Both the position numbers and the translations under genes were made by a program. The notes beneath the pieces were generated by a model. It made no database searches, was not told the origin of the DNA, and saw nothing but the letters and a program-made list of their open reading frames with translations. A stretch of DNA of 33,145 bases from Bacteroidales bacterium (lineage in GTDB: Bacteria; Bacteroidota; Bacteroidia; Bacteroidales; JAADGE01). The stretch lies in NCBI GenBank assembly GCA_029934515.1, contig JAOZMB010000023.1, forward strand, positions 1-33,145. Direction: 5' to 3'. Shown piece after piece: positions 1 through 7,708 of this stretch (position 1 is its first letter; each line of letters starts with the position of its first letter).

Positions 1-1
1 T

Positions 2-511
2 TATGGTGTTCTTCACAATCCCGCTTATCGCAAAAAATATGAGTTGAACCTTAAACGTGAATTTCCACGTTTGCCATTTTATAAAGATTTTTGGAAGTGG
101 ACAAATTGGGGCAAAAAACTTATGGATTTGCATATAAATTATGAAAGCGTAAAGCCGTATAAATTACAAATAACAGAGGCTGATAAAATAAAAGAAGTTC
201 CGAAAGTAAAATTAAGGCGCAACAAAGATACCAACGAAATATTATTAGACGAGAATACAAGTATTTTAAATATTCCAGATATTGCTTTTGAGTATAAGTT
301 CGGCAACCGCAGTGCAATAGACTGGATACTTGACCAATACAAAGAAAAAAAGCCAAGGGACAAAACAATAAGAGAAAAATTTAATACTTATCGTTTTGCC
401 GATTACAAAAAACAAGTAATTGATTTAATCAGCTGTTTAACAACAGTTTCCATAAAAACGATGGAAATAGTAAATCAAATGGAAACGGAAGAATCGCATA
501 TTGATAAATAA
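2..511 (+). CDS. Type ISP-like restriction-modification enzyme, C-terminal fragment (5' end outside window)
   Basis: The reading frame is open to the left edge: codons before the TTG at 44 read YGVLHNPAYRKKYELN without a stop, so the real start lies outside the window and about 170 residues are seen. The motifs around LHNPAYRKKY, FPRLPFY and WGKKLMDLH are what I recognise from the C-terminal target-recognition part of large single-chain restriction-modification enzymes (helicase plus N6-adenine methylase plus specificity domain, type ISP, LlaGI/LlaBIII-like). Near the end, FNTYRFADYKKQVIDLI is also typical of this region. The catalytic domains are not in the window, so whether the enzyme is intact cannot be judged. 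It is the first of two restriction-modification genes here. The family call is fairly firm; the exact subtype is inferred. Confidence 0.72.
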   Translation, partial: YGVLHNPAYRKKYELNLKREFPRLPFYKDFWKWTNWGKKLMDLHINYESVKPYKLQITEADKIKEVPKVKLRRNKDTNEILLDENTSILNIPDIAFEYKFGNRSAIDWILDQYKEKKPRDKTIREKFNTYRFADYKKQVIDLISCLTTVSIKTMEIVNQMETEESHIDK

Positions 512-518
512 AAATATA

Positions 519-550
519 TTTCATATAAACAACAAATAGTTTTACATTTG
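519..550 (+). promoter_or_regulatory. Candidate Bacteroidota-type promoter of the adaptor gene
   Basis: TACATTTG at 543-550 fits the Bacteroidota -7 consensus TAnnTTTG. A TTTC lies 20 nt upstream at 519-522, close to the -33 TTTG. The start codon follows 28 nt after the -7 box. No Shine-Dalgarno motif is visible. Confidence 0.5.
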
Positions 551-578
551 CAAAAAAATTTTAAATAAAAATAATATT

Positions 579-1703
579 ATGAAAAAAAGACAATTTATTA
601 TACTTGGTGTTATTTTGCTAATAATAACAATATCGCTAGTAGCTATGGGCGGTCTTAAAAGTATGAAACCAGAAACTGAAGAACTTGAAAAAGAAGAAAA
701 TAAACGTTATGTAAAAACAAGAGTTGTTAAATATGACAAAATAAACAGCGAGCTAAAATTGACAGGACGTGTAACATCTCAGAACTATGTTGATTTGAGT
801 TCGGAGGTTCAGGGAAAGATTTTACGTGGCAACGTATCGCTAAAAAAAGGACAAAGCTTTTCAAAAGGCAGTTTGTTAATAAAAATTTACAATAAAGAAG
901 CTGTTCTTGCATTGCAGGCAAGAAAGAGTAGATTTTTAAATTCTATCGCAAATTTGTTGCCTGATTTCAAGATTGATTTTAAAAGTAGTTATAAATCTTG
1001 GATGGACTTTTTTGAAAAAACTGATATTACTAAAAATATTCCAAACCTTCCAGAAATAAAATCAAGTAAAGAAAAAATCTACCTTGCAAGCAGGAATATA
1101 CTAAGCGATTATTATACAATAAAAAGCGAAGAAATACGTCTTACAAAATATTCAATCAAAGCACCATTCAATGGTAGTTTTACGGAGGTTTATGCAGAGC
1201 CAGGAGCAATAGCAAACCCAGGCGGTAGGATTGCAAAAATGATAAGAACAGATAAATTGGAACTCGAAGTTCCTGTAGAAGTAGAAAATGCTCATTTTCT
1301 CAAAACTGGCAATAATGTAGAAATTATTTCAGCCAACGGCAAAGAGAAATATTCTGGTATTATAAATCGTATTTCAGATTTTGTTGAGCCTAAGACTCAG
1401 TCTGTTTCTGTTTTTATTTCAATAAAAGGAACAAATGGCTCTAACATTTTTCAGGGTGAATATATGACAGCTGTTTTTTCTCAAATTTCAGTCGCAAATG
1501 CAATGGAAGTTCCACGTTCTGCTGTTTTTAATCATAATGAAGTATTTACTGTCGAAAATGGAAAACTCCAAAAAAATACTATTAATATTTTAAAAGTTAA
1601 TGAAAAAACACTCATCTTTAACGGACTTAAAGAAAATATACAAATAGTAACAGAAGCGCTGATTAATGCTGTTGAAAATACAGAAGTAGAAATTATTAAT
1701 TAA
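579..1703 (+). CDS. RND efflux periplasmic adaptor subunit (HlyD/MFP family)
   Basis: The 374-residue protein has an N-terminal membrane anchor (about residues 5-24) and then the membrane-fusion-protein layout. The first half of a lipoyl/barrel-sandwich domain (about 65-105, ELKLTGRVTSQNYVDLSSEVQGKI) leads into a helical hairpin (about 105-190). The second lipoyl half (IKAPFNGSFTEVYAEPGAIA) and a beta-barrel with a membrane-proximal region (PRSAVF) follow. Such adaptors link an inner-membrane RND pump to an outer-membrane TolC-like channel. Here no pump or channel gene is adjacent: upstream is a restriction enzyme end and downstream a convergent ispH. It may therefore serve a pump encoded elsewhere or be a remnant of an operon. 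The start is the first ATG after a TAnnTTTG promoter. The family call is strong; the substrate is unknown. Confidence 0.85.
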   Translation: MKKRQFIILGVILLIITISLVAMGGLKSMKPETEELEKEENKRYVKTRVVKYDKINSELKLTGRVTSQNYVDLSSEVQGKILRGNVSLKKGQSFSKGSLLIKIYNKEAVLALQARKSRFLNSIANLLPDFKIDFKSSYKSWMDFFEKTDITKNIPNLPEIKSSKEKIYLASRNILSDYYTIKSEEIRLTKYSIKAPFNGSFTEVYAEPGAIANPGGRIAKMIRTDKLELEVPVEVENAHFLKTGNNVEIISANGKEKYSGIINRISDFVEPKTQSVSVFISIKGTNGSNIFQGEYMTAVFSQISVANAMEVPRSAVFNHNEVFTVENGKLQKNTINILKVNEKTLIFNGLKENIQIVTEALINAVENTEVEIIN

Positions 1704-1730
1704 TATTTGAAACATATAATTTTTAAGAAC

Positions 1731-1771
1731 AATAAACGTATCTCAATCTCTCTGGTTGTTATGCGTTTATT
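1731..1771. terminator. Possible bidirectional hairpin between adaptor gene and ispH
   Basis: Arms AATAAACGTAT (1731-1741) and ATGCGTTTATT (1761-1771) pair over 11 positions with one G-U wobble. The element lies between convergent genes and overlaps the ispH stop codon. The loop is long (19 nt) and the U-tract is poor, so this is a weak call. Confidence 0.35.
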
Positions 1772-2654
1772 TGCATTTGTTATTTAATTTAATTATTTTA
1801 TTTTTTATTTTTTTCATCAACCAAGACGGAGTCGATGTGGCTCCGCAAATTCCAATTTTATCATTTTTAGAAAACCATTTATCTTTAATCTCTTCTATAT
1901 TAGATACAAAAAATGTTTTTTCGTTTTCTTTTTTACAAACATTGTACAACATTTTTCCGTTTGAACTTTTTCTACCGCTTACAAATATTAGAATATCATG
2001 TTCTTTTGCAAATTTTCTTAATTGAATGTCTCTATGCGAAACCTTTCTGCAAATACTATTATTTGATATAAAATTTATATCATCTCTTCCCTGAGCTTTT
2101 TTCATTCTAATTTTTATTTCTTCGTTTATTCTGGCATAAACTTTCAAACTCTTTGTCGTTTGTGCAAAAATATTAACTGATTTTTTATAATCAATTTCAT
2201 CTAAATCATTAATATCAGATATTACAATTCCCTTGCCGTCTGTTTGCCCGATAAGTCCTACCACTTCGGCATGACCTTTTTTCCCAAAAATAACAAGTTG
2301 TCCGTCTTGTTTATGTATTTCATTTGCTTTTTTTTTGATTTTTTTTTGCAATTTAAGAACAACCGGACAAGAGGCATCAATTAGTTTAATATTGTTTTGT
2401 AAAGCAATTTTATATGTCTCTGGTGGTTCGCCATGCGCCCTTATCAGAACTTTACAATTCTTTAATTTCTTAAATTTTTTATTGTCAATTGTTATTAATC
2501 CTTTATTTTTGAGTCGCTCAACTTCAACATTATTATGCACAATATCGCCAAGACAATATAATTTTTTATTTTTATCTAACTCCTCTTCTGCGCGTTGTAT
2601 GGCATAAACTACACCAAAACAAAAACCTGAATTTGAATCAATATTTACTGTCAT
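1767..2654 (-). CDS. ispH: 4-hydroxy-3-methylbut-2-enyl diphosphate reductase
   Basis: This is the last enzyme of the MEP isoprenoid pathway, an iron-sulfur enzyme converting HMBPP to IPP and DMAPP in the cytoplasm. At 295 residues it has normal family length. The three cluster cysteines are visible: C12 in GFCFGV, C96 in DASCPVV and C202 in NSICRKVSHRD. Substrate-binding residues are also present: H41 (DIVHNN), H74 (RAHGEPP), H128 and E130 (GHAE), T167 (AQTT), the S-x-N stretch GRKSSNGKML and S273 (ATSTPSW). The C202 motif is less standard than the usual TICxAT form. The gene starts 43 bases after the end of the PorP-OmpA gene on the same strand, so co-transcription is likely although no functional link is obvious. 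Confidence 0.95.
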   Translation of the reverse strand: MTVNIDSNSGFCFGVVYAIQRAEEELDKNKKLYCLGDIVHNNVEVERLKNKGLITIDNKKFKKLKNCKVLIRAHGEPPETYKIALQNNIKLIDASCPVVLKLQKKIKKKANEIHKQDGQLVIFGKKGHAEVVGLIGQTDGKGIVISDINDLDEIDYKKSVNIFAQTTKSLKVYARINEEIKIRMKKAQGRDDINFISNNSICRKVSHRDIQLRKFAKEHDILIFVSGRKSSNGKMLYNVCKKENEKTFFVSNIEEIKDKWFSKNDKIGICGATSTPSWLMKKIKNKIIKLNNKCK

Positions 2655-2697
2655 ATTATTTTTTATATTATTGAATCACAACTTTCTATCTTGTATT

Positions 2698-4086
2698 TCA
2701 TCTGTTGTATTGTAATTCTATTTTTTCTGTTTTTGAATTTCCTTTTGTATATATAAATATTCTTGATTCTGGAACACCCTTTTCTACGAGATAATTTTTT
2801 ATTGTCTTTGAACGTTTTTCTGCAAGTTCGTTCATAAAAATTTCAGAACCAAAATTAGTTGTATATATAGATATTTTTATTTTTGTTTCAGGATTTGTAA
2901 GCATTTTGACAATTATTTTATTCAACTCGGCATGCGAAGACGAAATTAATTTATCATTATTCATTGCAAATTTTATATTATTTAGAACAATCGGCTCGCT
3001 CAGGTTTAAGTTGTTCTGGTCGATAGAATAATTACTATTTTTCATTTCAAGTTTTTTTATTCTATTTTCATATTTGCTGATTGTTTTATTAAATCCAGAC
3101 TTAACTTTCTTTATATCTTTTTTTAATTTTTTAATTTCATGGTCGCTTTTTATTTGATATTCATGTTCTTCTGTTACAGGGAAAATATCATCTGCAATTT
3201 CTGTTTGATTTCTTTTAATTAGAAAGCCAAGAGTTAGTTCGTGTGTTCCAGCTGATGTGCCAGCGATACCAGATATTCCAAATTCGTAAGAATAATTTAG
3301 TATAATTTTGTCGTTCAACGCACCTCCTGTTGAAACACAAAAAGCATTATTATTTTGAAAAGATAATGATAGAAAAAACCTACGTTTATATCTGAGCAAC
3401 AACGAAATATCATAATAAATTATGTTCTCTGTATTTTCTGTATTTAACTCTGCTATTGCTGTTGGTTCAAATATATAGTCATTGATTTTAATCAAATAAG
3501 AAGCATGAAAAACATATTGTCTATTTCTTAAATATTTGATATTTGTATCTGAATATTTACCTTCATTTGCAATCAAATTAGAAACATAAAAACCAGTAAA
3601 AAGAAAATTGTAATTAAATAAAAATCCTGCACCAGCATCATAAACAGTTGATTTAAGAGAAGATAGATCCTGCAAAACAGGGTCGGCACCTTGCGAACGT
3701 ACTTTTGATATTTCTAATTGTCTGTTAATAACAGAAAAATTTATACCAAAGCTGATATTCATCTTTTCAGTGATCCTTGCTTTATACGAAAATGCTGGGT
3801 TAATTGTAAAATTTTTAAAATTTCCAGATTGATAATTATTTATCAAAAGTCCGACTCCGCTGTTTTTATTTATGGGTGAATTTATATTGACAAGTCCCGA
3901 AGAGGGCGAACCTTCAATTCCTGTCCACTGATGACGATAGCCAACAAAACTTTCAATATTTCCGTTAAAACCAGCATAAGCTGGCGATAACAAAAATTTA
4001 TTAATACAAGCCTGATTTGTAAAAGTTGTTTGCGAAAAAACTTCAATACCAAACAAAATACTAAAAATAACCAATAATAATTTCAT
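2698..4086 (-). CDS. PorP/SprF-type outer-membrane barrel fused to a degenerate OmpA-like domain
   Basis: The protein has 462 residues and a signal peptide (about 1-18, ending VFSQ). Residues about 20-300 match the PorP/SprF family: FTNQACINKFLLSPAYAGFNG, then YRHQWTGIEGSP and alternating beta strands. A lysine-rich coiled coil (about 310-360) links to an OmpA-C-like domain (about 365-462). PorP/SprF proteins are outer-membrane partners of type IX secretion and gliding adhesins in Bacteroidota; OmpA-like domains normally grip peptidoglycan. Here the usual H-T-D-N motif reads Y-T-T-N, so the diaminopimelate-binding Asp is Thr410, while the partner Arg425 (NELAEKR) is kept at the normal spacing of 15. 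The gene lies downstream of the S74 surface-protein gene and upstream of ispH. The PorP call is strong; the exact secreted partner is inferred. Confidence 0.85.
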   Translation of the reverse strand: MKLLLVIFSILFGIEVFSQTTFTNQACINKFLLSPAYAGFNGNIESFVGYRHQWTGIEGSPSSGLVNINSPINKNSGVGLLINNYQSGNFKNFTINPAFSYKARITEKMNISFGINFSVINRQLEISKVRSQGADPVLQDLSSLKSTVYDAGAGFLFNYNFLFTGFYVSNLIANEGKYSDTNIKYLRNRQYVFHASYLIKINDYIFEPTAIAELNTENTENIIYYDISLLLRYKRRFFLSLSFQNNNAFCVSTGGALNDKIILNYSYEFGISGIAGTSAGTHELTLGFLIKRNQTEIADDIFPVTEEHEYQIKSDHEIKKLKKDIKKVKSGFNKTISKYENRIKKLEMKNSNYSIDQNNLNLSEPIVLNNIKFAMNNDKLISSSHAELNKIIVKMLTNPETKIKISIYTTNFGSEIFMNELAEKRSKTIKNYLVEKGVPESRIFIYTKGNSKTEKIELQYNR

Positions 4087-4137
4087 AAATTAGTATGTAA
4101 TAAAATGATAAATAACTTAAATTTTATAGACTAATAT

Positions 4138-4244
4138 TTAGTAAATTACGAATTATAAATTACAAATTACGAATTTGTTTACACATAGTAATAAATATTT
4201 TACAAGAAACAAATCAGGAAGTTATTTTTTAACGATTTCCTTAG
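4138..4244 (-). repeat. Dispersed ~105 bp repeat family A, copy 1
   Basis: The reverse complement of this stretch aligns along its full length, with only a few substitutions and short indels, to 11677-11781 on the plus strand. Shared blocks include TCGTTAAAAAATAACTT, TTGTAAAATATTTATTA and TTATAATTCGTAATTTACTA. It fills most of the gap between the porP-like gene and the S74 gene and shows no coding potential. Its inner part holds short repeats of AATTACGAATT. Confidence 0.8.
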
Positions 4245-4302
4245 CAAAAAACTATTTTTTATGCTGTCAAACAATAGATTATGAATAAGTTTGAAATTTT
4301 TC

Positions 4303-6528
4303 TTATTTATCTATAATTTTTATATTTGCAGCTGCTTTTACATATTTTTCAAGGTTTTCGATTTTCTTTTCAATAATTTCAATTTTATTATTAAGATTAT
4401 TGTTTTTTTTTCTCAATTTTTCGATTTCTGTTTCTTGTTCTTTTACAGCTTCAATAAGTAACGGTGTAAGTTTTGAATAATCAACTGATTTGTATCCTGT
4501 TTTATTTTCTGTAACTATTTCTGGCAATACTTTTTCTACCTCCTGTGCAATAACACCTATTTGTTTTGATTTATCTTCTCCATTTTTCCAAAAATAATAA
4601 TAACCATTTAGCATTTTCAATTTTTCAATTGGACTTTCGATAATTTTAAAATCTTTTTTTAGTCTAATATCCGAAAATGTTTGCCATGCGTTTGCAATAG
4701 CTTCTGTTCCGTCTCCGTTGTTTCCTACTTCAAGCAGATATGTCGGCGTGGATTGTCCCAAACCAATTCCAGTATTTCCATTTTTCAGAATAACAAGAGC
4801 ATTTGATTCATCTGTTGACGTTCCGTTTCCTATTGCAAAAAGCACATCTGTTTCTATCCATGTTCCAGAGTTATTTCCTATTGAATGGTTATATTTTCCA
4901 AATACTGTTTCTGCATAAGAACGAGCTTTTGTATTAAAACCTCCAGCCAAAGAGAAGTTTCCATATGCAGTTGTTGAGTTTCCGAATACAGCTGCCGACC
5001 TTGCACTTGAACGTGTTTCAGTATTTTCGCCTGTTGCCAATGAGTACAATCCTTTTGTTTCTGTCTGATATCCAAAAGAAAGTGAAGAGTTTCCTGTTGC
5101 AATTGCTGATTCGCCAAAGGCAAGAGAGTTATCACCACCACTTTCTGGTCCTGAACCTGTAATGCACTGCGAACCAAAGACAAAAGAATTATCACCGTAT
5201 GCAATATTATTGCTTCCAAAAACAGATGCGGCAATTCCGTATGCGGAGTTATTTGTTCCGCATGTAAATGAATATAAAGCTAGCGAATTATTATTTTGTC
5301 CGAATGAACAAGAATAGGCATTTGCTGCAATATTTTCTCGTCCTCCGGCAAAAGAATAGTTTCCATTTGCCTGATTATCTTTTCCACAGACGAAAGTATA
5401 ATCACCGTCAGCTTTTGTATCGTATCCAAAGCCAGCCGAATAATCGCCTACATTTTCGTTGTTCCAAAAATCATTTTGATTTTGAATCCTACCCGCCCTA
5501 AATGCAGCTTTTGATGGATAAAAAGTCATGCGTGTACCAACATTCAAACTTGGAATAGAACCACCAAAATCTCCGCTAAAAAGTACGCCCTCAGCCATAT
5601 TAAGTTCGACATGAAATTTATGTTCTGGTGTTTCTGTTCCAATACCTATGTTTTTTGTATCATCGTTATATATATACAAATCAGTAACTATCCAAGGAAT
5701 AAATGCAAGTTCAGAATTGATATAAGTTTTTATTGCACGTTCTGTAACAATAATATTATCACTGTTTCCAGAGAATGTTTCATCAGTTGAAATTTCACTA
5801 ATCGATGTTCCTGTATTTAATTGTAATTCATTTGTTTGCAATTTACCGGAATTAATAAAAATATTACCATTTGTAAGAATAATATTATCAGAACTTATAG
5901 TCCAGTCTTCTGTAAGGTCTGCTGTGCCGTCTGTTCTAAGAAATACTCCTGTATCTCCTGTTGGGTCTGTGGCTATCCATTTTAGATTATCAGCGTCCCA
6001 TGCAATTACCTGATTGTCAAGAGGAACATCTATATTTATATCGGCAAGGTCAATTAAATTGATAGATATCGGTAAAGATAAACTATCGGCTATAATAGCT
6101 CGTTGGCAAGAAAAAGAATAAGGTACAGATTGAAATTTTGAGAACCCAATATCTATCATTCCGTTTATAAAATTTTCATCTCCAAAATCAATTCTTGTTT
6201 TTAGAAAAAAGATGTCTGAGTTCCACTCAATTTCCGAAAAATCAAAAGTATTTCCAGTAAATGTACTTGTTCCGTTTCCTACTTCTGTATTGAAAAGTCC
6301 AAAACCATTTGTAGTAATGTGATGTACTTCCTGATATTCAATCTCGCCATTTGCGATGCCCTTCAAAATACTAAACTCAATTATTATTTCCTTGTTTACA
6401 AGCGGTTTTCCATCTTTTTGGTGTGCTATGCCCTGATAATTAAAAGTTTGTGGAATTTGTTGTGAATAAACCGAAAGAACCGAAAACATGGTAATAAAAA
6501 TGATAATAAATTTTATTCTGTTTTTCAT
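4303..6528 (-). CDS. Secreted surface protein: YadA-like head repeats plus C-terminal S74 chaperone/autoprotease domain
   Basis: The protein has 741 residues and a signal peptide (about 1-22, VLSVYSQ). The N-terminal domain (about 28-86) starts FNYQGIAHQKDGKPLVNKEI, a form I know from many Bacteroidota surface proteins. Residues about 361-570 carry repeats of the AYGxxSxxFG type seen in YadA/Hia trimeric adhesin heads. The C-terminus is a peptidase S74 (endosialidase intramolecular chaperone) domain with SDIRLK, GVIAQEVEKVLPE and SVDYSKLTPLLIEA. Its Ser619/Lys624 pair has the five-residue spacing of the known self-cleavage dyad. A terminal coiled coil (about 695-735) fits trimerisation. It is probably a trimeric fibre processed after folding. 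It follows rnhA by 15 bases and precedes the PorP-OmpA gene, suggesting surface export. No type IX sorting domain is seen. Confidence 0.85.
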   Translation of the reverse strand: MKNRIKFIIIFITMFSVLSVYSQQIPQTFNYQGIAHQKDGKPLVNKEIIIEFSILKGIANGEIEYQEVHHITTNGFGLFNTEVGNGTSTFTGNTFDFSEIEWNSDIFFLKTRIDFGDENFINGMIDIGFSKFQSVPYSFSCQRAIIADSLSLPISINLIDLADINIDVPLDNQVIAWDADNLKWIATDPTGDTGVFLRTDGTADLTEDWTISSDNIILTNGNIFINSGKLQTNELQLNTGTSISEISTDETFSGNSDNIIVTERAIKTYINSELAFIPWIVTDLYIYNDDTKNIGIGTETPEHKFHVELNMAEGVLFSGDFGGSIPSLNVGTRMTFYPSKAAFRAGRIQNQNDFWNNENVGDYSAGFGYDTKADGDYTFVCGKDNQANGNYSFAGGRENIAANAYSCSFGQNNNSLALYSFTCGTNNSAYGIAASVFGSNNIAYGDNSFVFGSQCITGSGPESGGDNSLAFGESAIATGNSSLSFGYQTETKGLYSLATGENTETRSSARSAAVFGNSTTAYGNFSLAGGFNTKARSYAETVFGKYNHSIGNNSGTWIETDVLFAIGNGTSTDESNALVILKNGNTGIGLGQSTPTYLLEVGNNGDGTEAIANAWQTFSDIRLKKDFKIIESPIEKLKMLNGYYYFWKNGEDKSKQIGVIAQEVEKVLPEIVTENKTGYKSVDYSKLTPLLIEAVKEQETEIEKLRKKNNNLNNKIEIIEKKIENLEKYVKAAANIKIIDK

Positions 6529-6543
6529 AATTATAAATTTTAT

Positions 6544-7017
6544 TTATATTAAAATAATAGTGTTTTTTCTTTTTTCATAAGCTTCATCTGTCATTAATTT
6601 TTCTTGTTTTGATGCTTTTATGGCAAGTCTATCGCATATTTCGTTTTCTGGAATATTTGCATGTGCTTTTATCCATTGCATCTCGACCTTATGTTCTCTG
6701 TATATTTTAAGAAATCTTTTCCACAAATCAATATTTTTTTTATTTTTATATAATTTTTTTTCCCATTTAAATACCCATCCTTTTTCTACAGAATCAACAA
6801 CATATCTGGAATCAGAATATATTTTAACATTGCTATTTGAAATTTTTAATGTCTCTAAACCAATAATTACTGCAAGCAACTCCATCCTATTATTTGTTGT
6901 AAGACGGTAACCTTGTGAGAGTTCTCTTCTGTATTTTCCTGATTTTAATAAAACACCATATCCTCCTGGTCCGGGATTTCCGCGCGATGCTCCGTCAGTA
7001 AATATAATAATATTCAT
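6544..7017 (-). CDS. rnhA: Ribonuclease HI
   Basis: This enzyme cuts RNA in RNA-DNA hybrids in the cytoplasm, for example Okazaki primers and R-loops. At 157 residues it has the normal bacterial length. The DEDD metal-binding set is visible: D8 (FTDGASRGNPGPGG), E46 (NNRMELLAV), D69 (IYSDSRYV) and D129 (ICDRLA). The catalytic-loop His is H119 in KAHANIPENEICD, where the usual KGH is KAH. It sits between a lipoprotein gene and the S74 surface-protein gene with gaps of 16 and 15 bases, so the three are probably one transcript, although the function is unrelated to the neighbours. Confidence 0.94.
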   Translation of the reverse strand: MNIIIFTDGASRGNPGPGGYGVLLKSGKYRRELSQGYRLTTNNRMELLAVIIGLETLKISNSNVKIYSDSRYVVDSVEKGWVFKWEKKLYKNKKNIDLWKRFLKIYREHKVEMQWIKAHANIPENEICDRLAIKASKQEKLMTDEAYEKRKNTIILI

Positions 7018-7033
7018 TTTCTGTTTGATTTAT

Positions 7034-7576
7034 TTATAGATTAAATTCACCTATCGTATCTATTTTTAATGTAGGTGTTGTTTCGGTATTACTCCTATTT
7101 TGTAATCTGTCAAACATAAAAAATTCAAACATTACACTGTCATATTTCAAAACTCCTTCTTCTGTATATCCTATCGTATAATCAAACATAATATCTGCTT
7201 TTATAGTTTTATTTTGTCCTTGTGGTTCAATATACGGCGTTCTGGCACCGATTGAATCATAAACAAGAATTGTTTGTCCATTATCTATTTTATAGAAATT
7301 AAAATATAAATCGTTCCGATATATATTAAGAGAATCCGTGGGGTCAAATATACCTGTTGTATCGCTGTCTTTTATTCCAATATTACCGTCACCGTCTATA
7401 ATTGAAAATACTATCCTACAATTTTTTTCCTGATTCCCAAGCAAATCTGAAATGTTTGTAATTATAATTTTTTTAAATGTAATATTCGGTTCTTCAGGAT
7501 ATGATTGAGGATTCGGACATGCTGTTAAAAAAAATATTATAAATAATATAAATACAAATAAAAGATTATTTTTCAT
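7034..7576 (-). CDS. Putative lipoprotein, unknown function
   Basis: The 180-residue protein has a hydrophobic signal sequence ending in a lipobox (FFLTAC), with the lipidated cysteine at position 20. The mature part is short and predicted beta-rich, with an acidic DGDGNIGIKDSDTTG loop and many Asp/Asn residues. I recognise the DGDGNIG element from small uncharacterised Bacteroidota lipoproteins but know no function. No transmembrane segment follows the signal. It is the first gene of the apparent lipoprotein-rnhA-S74 operon, so it may be a cell-envelope partner of the S74 surface protein. That link rests on position only. Confidence 0.75.
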   Translation of the reverse strand: MKNNLLFVFILFIIFFLTACPNPQSYPEEPNITFKKIIITNISDLLGNQEKNCRIVFSIIDGDGNIGIKDSDTTGIFDPTDSLNIYRNDLYFNFYKIDNGQTILVYDSIGARTPYIEPQGQNKTIKADIMFDYTIGYTEEGVLKYDSVMFEFFMFDRLQNRSNTETTPTLKIDTIGEFNL

Positions 7577-7708
7577 TTTTTTAGTTTTTAAAATTAATAT
7601 TTGTTTGTTTTGGTTACAAGTTTATAGTTGAATAGGACACTCTGCAATTCCTATGAAATAATCTACGTTGTGAAATTGAAAGAAAACGATATGGCAACAT
7701 TATAATCA

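Noticed and set aside
121-123. HRD-to-HKD and missing glycine loop in the large kinase (residue numbers 5-128) as evidence of a dead kinase
   Set aside because: The catalytic Asp, Asn and DFG are intact and this HKDIN form is usual for the trifunctional kinase family, so it is not a sign of inactivity.
1756-2025. 89-residue plus-strand ORF inside ispH
   Set aside because: It lies opposite a clear ispH coding frame, is low-complexity Phe/Leu-rich and has no recognisable motif, so it is a shadow.
4878-5234. 118-residue minus-strand ORF within the S74 gene
   Set aside because: It is an alternate frame of the repeat region; the main frame has coherent YadA-like repeats and a complete S74 domain.
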